NCBI GenBank assembly: GCA_016872125.1
Contig: VHBD01000046.1
Coordinates: 1 to 9,361 of the forward strand
Length of the DNA stretch: 9,361 nt
Direction of reading: 5' to 3'
Source: Sphingomonadales bacterium
GTDB lineage: Bacteria > Bacteroidota > Bacteroidia > UBA7662
Part shown: positions 6,218 through 9,361 of the stretch, one piece after another
Position numbering within the stretch: position 1 is the stretch's first letter
How the letters are laid out: each line of letters starts with the position of its first letter
Translations under genes and position numbers: made by a program
Notes under the pieces: generated by a model
Seen by the model: the letters and a program-made list of their open reading frames with translations, nothing else
The model's database searches: none
What the model was told of the DNA's origin: nothing

Positions 6218-6911
6218 TTTGTTCGATAATTTGATCTTTGCCGGCACTGTAATCAATTTCCAAAGGTGCCTTGAAGGTGACGCTCAAGTCCACATTTTTT
6301 TTCTTGAGCAGCAAGCCTTTCTTGTTGAAGGCCCTGCGAAAACCGTTGATCACGACCGGGACCACGACAGGCTTCTGCTCAAGGATCAATTGGGCAACAC
6401 CCCGTCTTCCTTCTGCATAGGGCTTGGTGGTTCCTTGAGGAAAAGTCAACACCCATCCAAAGTCCAAGGCCTTGTAGATTTTCTCCACTTCGGAAACATC
6501 CACCCGGCGCTGAACATCTTGACCGGCTTCTCGCCAAGAACGTTTGACCGTGACGGCCCCTGCCAAACTGAATAACCATGGAAGAAAACCGCTCTTCTTC
6601 ATGGTCTCGGTCGCGGCTACATAATACAATCTTGCCGGAATCCATAACAAATAGAAGGGAGACCACAATCTCCGCCCATAACCCCACTTGGCCGCACAAA
6701 TAGAATGGAATATGGCCATGACATCACGATAGTACGTCTGATGATTGGAAACGAACAAGACGTTGTTCGAGGGCAAATCCCGCACGATATCGGTGCCGTT
6801 TATACGAAGCCGGTTGATAACGCACAAACCAATGTAGAAAAATGATCCGAAAACGCCAAACAGTACCCTTTTGATCAGCAAAGGGTTACCAAAAGGGTCA
6901 AACAGCTTCAT
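6153..6911 (-). CDS. PlsC-family 1-acyl-glycerol-3-phosphate acyltransferase-like protein
   Basis: Membrane-associated glycerolipid acyltransferase, probably adding an acyl chain to a phospholipid or related precursor. In the 252 residues a hydrophobic N-terminal helix lies at about 12-33. Block I is SNHQTYYRDV (55-64), with His57 and Asp63 separated by five residues instead of the canonical four. Block II is GAVTVKRSW (118-126). Block III is TFPQGTTKP (156-164) in place of FPEGTRS. Block IV is VVVPVVINGFRRAF (182-195). I recall the same block III variant in Bacteroidota relatives, so this looks like a distinct subfamily rather than a broken gene, but the acyl acceptor cannot be assigned. It overlaps the AlbA_2 gene tail to tail by 65 nt and diverges from the phosphoesterase gene, sharing the 120-nt region 6912-7031. 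Confidence 0.9.
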   Translation of the reverse strand: MKLFDPFGNPLLIKRVLFGVFGSFFYIGLCVINRLRINGTDIVRDLPSNNVLFVSNHQTYYRDVMAIFHSICAAKWGYGRRLWSPFYLLWIPARLYYVAATETMKKSGFLPWLFSLAGAVTVKRSWREAGQDVQRRVDVSEVEKIYKALDFGWVLTFPQGTTKPYAEGRRGVAQLILEQKPVVVPVVINGFRRAFNKKGLLLKKKNVDLSVTFKAPLEIDYSAGKDQIIEQIMDAIEQSDRFRFPHYRQAQA

Positions 6912-6962
6912 GGTGGCTCTTAATAAACCAATTCATACGTCCAATTTAGCATACAAATGGCT

Positions 6963-7000
6963 TTGACCCTGCATCGTTCACATTGAATTTACATAGAACC
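6963..7000 (+). promoter_or_regulatory. two-block repeated element, copy 1
   Basis: TTGACCCTGCAT (6963-6974), a 13-nt unrelated spacer, then TTTACATAGAACC (6988-7000). The same two blocks recur at 9110-9145 with an 11-nt spacer. This copy sits in the divergent region between the acyltransferase and phosphoesterase genes, 31 nt before the ATG at 7032. It could be a promoter or a protein-binding site; the TTG-to-TA spacing of 24 nt is longer than a normal Bacteroidota promoter. Orientation is given as for the downstream + strand gene. Confidence 0.5.
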
Positions 7001-7031
7001 GAGATTTTTGTGCCCCAAGGAATATTCTTTG

Positions 7032-7940
7032 ATGGAAAAGCGCAAAATAGACTTGTTGGTGCTGTCGGATTTGCATTTGGGGACCTACGGCTGCCATGGC
7101 AAGGAACTGCTTCAGTACCTGGACCAAATTGAACCGGGTACAGTCATTCTCAACGGGGACATTATCGATATCTGGCAGTTCAAGAAGCGTTATTGGCCAG
7201 CATCGCATATGCAGATTCTGAGACGGCTTTTGAAATTTGCCGAACAAGGCATCCCGGTCTATTATCTGACCGGAAATCACGATGAAATGTTACGAAAGTT
7301 CTCCGATTACCGCTTAGGTAACCTTTATCTGCGGGATAAATTGGTACTAGAGCTGGATGGCAAGAAGGCCTGGTTCTTCCATGGCGATGTCTTTGATGTG
7401 AGCATGCAGTATTCCAAATGGTTGGCCCGCTTGGGAGGCCAGGGGTACGACCTCTTGATCCTCCTCAATCGTGGGGTGAATTTATTACTTGAAAAGATAG
7501 GCCGTGAGAAAATCAGTCTTTCCAAACGTATCAAAGACGGGGTCAAAACCGCCGTCCGTTTCATCTCGGATTTTGAACAAATTGCAGCGGATTTAGCGAT
7601 CGAAAGAGGTTACGATTATGTGGTCTGTGGGCATATCCACCAGCCGGTGATCAAAACCATGTTTGCCAAAGAGCCGGGTGGAAATGCTAATGCAGGAAAA
7701 TCTGTAACATATCTTAATTCAGGAGATTGGATCGAAAATCTATCCGCGCTGGAATACCATCTCGGGCAATGGTCCCTGTACCGTTATGCGCCCAAAGCCG
7801 AAATCAAGAGCGGCATCGAAGCCGAAATGGAGGAACGAGTCCCCCTGAGTCCACCTTCCAGAGAAAGGTTGATGCCCCACCCCTTGTTGGAAGAAATATT
7901 CTCTTTATCTTCGGTAGGTAAAGCCCGCCCTTCCCTTTGA
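7032..7940 (+). CDS. metallophosphoesterase, UDP-2,3-diacylglucosamine diphosphatase-like (LpxH-like)
   Basis: Calcineurin-like phosphoesterase of the group usually annotated as UDP-2,3-diacylglucosamine hydrolase, which in lipid A synthesis cleaves the pyrophosphate of UDP-diacyl-GlcN to give lipid X and UMP. The 302 residues carry the full two-metal motif set: SDLHLG (Asp13, His15), LNGDIID (Asp43), GNHDE (81-85), FHGDVFD (His117, Asp119) and CGHIHQP (His201, His203). The core ends near residue 265, after SGDWIENLSALEYH; the following Glu/Arg-rich tail of about 40 residues is unconserved in appearance. ATG 7032 fits the family start (MEKRKIDLLVLSD); a TTG at 7008 would add eight residues. 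GATTTTTG (7003-7010) is a one-off match to a -7 box. The TGA overlaps the glycosyltransferase ATG by one base (TGATG). The substrate is inferred from family membership. Confidence 0.9.
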   Translation: MEKRKIDLLVLSDLHLGTYGCHGKELLQYLDQIEPGTVILNGDIIDIWQFKKRYWPASHMQILRRLLKFAEQGIPVYYLTGNHDEMLRKFSDYRLGNLYLRDKLVLELDGKKAWFFHGDVFDVSMQYSKWLARLGGQGYDLLILLNRGVNLLLEKIGREKISLSKRIKDGVKTAVRFISDFEQIAADLAIERGYDYVVCGHIHQPVIKTMFAKEPGGNANAGKSVTYLNSGDWIENLSALEYHLGQWSLYRYAPKAEIKSGIEAEMEERVPLSPPSRERLMPHPLLEEIFSLSSVGKARPSL

Positions 7941-8974
7941 TGGAGCGAACATTGATTCGACCACGTATCCTTTATGCCATTCAAGGAACCGGAAACGGAC
8001 ACCTGAGCAGGGCCTCCGCCTTCCTGCCGCATTTGTTGGAGCGAGGCGAATTGGACATTCTGGTTTCGGGCAGAGATGTGAACGTCACCCTGAATTACCC
8101 GGTAAAATACCGTTTGAACGGGGCTGGCTTTGTTTTTGGCCGGCAAGGAAGCTTCGATTGGTGGCAGACCTTGGCCATCCAACGGCCATGGCAATTGCTG
8201 AGGGACAGCGGACGAATCCCCTTGCACGATTATGATTTGGTGATCAATGATTTTGAACCGGTAACGGCCTTGGCTGCTAGTCGGCAAGGCTACCGTCGTA
8301 TCGTGGGGCTCAGCCACCAGGCCTCCTTCCTGTCACCCAAGACCCCCCGTCCTGCCCTGGTCAAGGCTCCTCATGCCGAATGGTTGTTTCGCCATTATGC
8401 GCCTTGCCCCGTTTCCATCGGTTTGCATTTTGAAGCCTACGATGATTTCATCCACACCCCGGTCATTCGGCCGGGGATTCGCGCCTTGCAAGCCACCAGA
8501 GACCGCAATGAAATCCTGGTTTACCTCCCGGCCTATGGAGACGATCTGCTGCAGGAGTTTTTGAATCGATACGGCCCTGAGCAGGACTGGGTCGTCTTCA
8601 GCAAGACGGTCCGCGAATCGTTCACCAAAGGTCGTTTCACCTGGCATCCTGCCGGCGATGCCTTGTTTCTACGGCATTTGGAACATGCCTCCGGGGTTTT
8701 GTGCGGGGCTGGATTCGAGACCCCTGCCGAGACCCTGTTCTTGGGCAAAAAACTCATGGTCATTCCCATGAAGCATCAATTTGAACAGGCCTGCAATGCG
8801 GAAGCCCTCCAACGAATGGGCATCCCAGTGGGACAAGGCCTGGACCCTGCCACCGGGACAATCCTGCAAGCCTGGCTACCCCAACCATCAAGTCCTCCAA
8901 TAGCCTGGCCAGATCATAGTCAACGTTTGGTGGACCTGTGCTTTGACATGTCAGGTCAATTGCAAGATATGTAA
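7940..8974 (+). CDS. MurG-like GT-B fold glycosyltransferase
   Basis: Predicted nucleotide-sugar glycosyltransferase of GT-B fold, 344 residues, cytoplasmic or membrane-peripheral with no transmembrane segment seen. The N-terminal Rossmann half opens with RILYAIQGTGNGHLSRA (9-25), the glycine-rich acceptor-side loop also seen in MurG and related GT28 enzymes. The C-terminal donor-binding half carries GVLCGAGFETPAE (252-264), GKKLMVIPMKHQFEQACNA (269-287) and QRMG, the usual nucleotide-sugar signature. The ATG at 7940 overlaps the stop of the LpxH-like gene as TGATG, so translation is very probably coupled; I recall this gene order in other Bacteroidota. The pairing suggests glycosylation of an envelope lipid, but donor and acceptor are unknown. 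An alternative TTG at 7937 would add one residue. Confidence 0.9.
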   Translation: MERTLIRPRILYAIQGTGNGHLSRASAFLPHLLERGELDILVSGRDVNVTLNYPVKYRLNGAGFVFGRQGSFDWWQTLAIQRPWQLLRDSGRIPLHDYDLVINDFEPVTALAASRQGYRRIVGLSHQASFLSPKTPRPALVKAPHAEWLFRHYAPCPVSIGLHFEAYDDFIHTPVIRPGIRALQATRDRNEILVYLPAYGDDLLQEFLNRYGPEQDWVVFSKTVRESFTKGRFTWHPAGDALFLRHLEHASGVLCGAGFETPAETLFLGKKLMVIPMKHQFEQACNAEALQRMGIPVGQGLDPATGTILQAWLPQPSSPPIAWPDHSQRLVDLCFDMSGQLQDM

Positions 8975-9000
8975 CCGAAAACTATCGATTTTGGGTCAAA

Positions 9001-9045
9001 TTGTAGGGGTAAAGCTTGCTTTGTAGGGGATTTTGTAGGGGGGGG
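9001..9045 (+). repeat. three copies of TTGTAGGGG in intergenic DNA
   Basis: TTGTAGGGG occurs at 9001-9009, 9021-9029 and 9033-9041, the last running into eight consecutive G (9038-9045). The copies are 20 and 12 nt apart and begin 26 nt after the glycosyltransferase stop, within the 218-nt gap 8975-9192. No stem-loop that would make an intrinsic terminator is visible. They could be binding sites, a G-rich structure-forming tract, or simple-sequence drift. Confidence 0.6.
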
Positions 9046-9109
9046 CTTCATGCATTCCACTACGTGTTCTGGACATTTTTGTGGCGGTTATTGGCTTCCC
9101 GACATTGCA

Positions 9110-9145
9110 TTGACCCTGCATGAAATTCCTTCTTTACCTAGAACC
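9110..9145 (+). repeat. two-block repeated element, copy 2
   Basis: TTGACCCTGCAT (9110-9121), an 11-nt spacer, then TTTACCTAGAACC (9133-9145). The first block is identical to, and the second differs at one base from, the copy at 6963-7000. This copy is between convergent genes, 135 nt after the glycosyltransferase stop and 47 nt short of the stop of the opposing gene. No + strand gene follows in the window, so a simple promoter role here is not supported by what is visible. Confidence 0.5.
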
Positions 9146-9192
9146 TCAACTTCTCCGCAGCTTACAACGCGAAGACCCAAGAGCCCACTCCA

Positions 9193-9360
9193 TCATAGGC
9201 AAGAGGGCAGGGACTCCACTTGATAAAGCGCGTCGAGAACTTCCTGCATGGTTGGTTTGGATATGGGAGCACAAGGATGGCCAACCCCATAAAATAGCCC
9301 GGCTTCAGTCAACAGGGAGTCAAGCCAAGGGATTCCCGAATTCATCCATTTCTTCGAAAA
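9193..9360 (-). CDS. unrecognised protein, C-terminal 55 residues only
   Basis: A minus-strand frame enters from the right edge and ends at TGA (9193-9195). The visible 55 residues have ordinary protein composition: KWMNSGIPWLDSLLTEAG, then LFYGVGHPCAPISKP, then TMQEVLDALYQVESLPSCL. A Gly-His-Pro-Cys-Ala-Pro cluster is followed by an amphipathic terminal helix. The other two minus frames here are interrupted or lack this character, so I take this as the real 3' end of a gene whose start lies outside the window. It converges on the glycosyltransferase gene across 218 nt. I do not recognise the family. Confidence 0.6.
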   Translation of the reverse strand, partial: FSKKWMNSGIPWLDSLLTEAGLFYGVGHPCAPISKPTMQEVLDALYQVESLPSCL

Positions 9361-9361
9361 C

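Noticed and set aside
6912..7031. A clear standard promoter pair for the divergent acyltransferase and phosphoesterase genes
   Set aside because: Only imperfect -7-like boxes (for example GATTTTTG at 7003-7010) without a well-placed -33 TTG were found, so no promoter is called apart from the repeated element.
8975..9192. An intrinsic terminator or small RNA in the right-hand intergenic region
   Set aside because: No GC-rich stem followed by a T-run on either strand was found; the best inverted match is only about 4 bp around TGCA.

Overview
The window is a compact stretch of bacterial chromosome, most likely from the phylum Bacteroidota. This rests on family-level resemblance: the PdxJ, TrmB, LpxH-like phosphoesterase, alkyltransferase-like and AlbA_2 proteins all have the form I associate with that phylum. 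Leaders are also A/T-rich and poor in Shine-Dalgarno sequences (e.g. before kbl), and there is one TAnnTTTG-type -7 box. Base composition looks close to half G+C. The genes are mostly housekeeping or conserved accessory genes. I see no rRNA, tRNA, CRISPR array, transposase, phage gene or recognisable defence cassette.

Layout, left to right. Positions 2-2014 (+) hold the 3' part of the GTPase gene obg, followed after 15 nt by kbl (2-amino-3-ketobutyrate CoA ligase). Convergent to it is a methylmalonyl-CoA epimerase gene (2040-2498, -). Diverging from that is a tightly overlapping (+) operon at 2552-4342: an A-type Fe-S carrier (IscA/ErpA type), pdxJ with a TTG start, and trmB with a GTG start. 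A poorly conserved barrel-like protein (4337-5035, -) meets trmB tail to tail. It resembles TrpF but has Gly where the catalytic Cys should be, and it contains a short collagen-like stretch encoded by a degenerate 9-bp tandem repeat. Diverging from it is a (+) pair: an alkyltransferase-like DNA repair protein (PAHR in place of PCHR) and an AlbA_2/winged-helix protein in the same reading frame. The 3' end of the latter overlaps a (-) PlsC-family acyltransferase gene (6153-6911) by 65 nt. Diverging again is a coupled (+) pair at 7032-8974: an LpxH-like metallophosphoesterase and a MurG-like GT-B glycosyltransferase. The right end holds a 218-nt intergenic region with two repeat types, then the 3' end of an unrecognised (-) gene running off the window.

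Functionally, the right half groups envelope-lipid genes (acyltransferase, LpxH-like hydrolase, glycosyltransferase). The middle pairs a DNA-lesion sensor with a nucleic-acid-binding-type protein. The left half is translation, cofactor and amino-acid metabolism. The most unexpected non-coding signal is a two-block element, TTGACCCTGCAT followed 11-13 nt later by TTTAC(A/C)TAGAACC. It occurs in two intergenic regions, upstream of the phosphoesterase (6963-7000) and near the right end (9110-9145). I found no convincing new multi-gene system.
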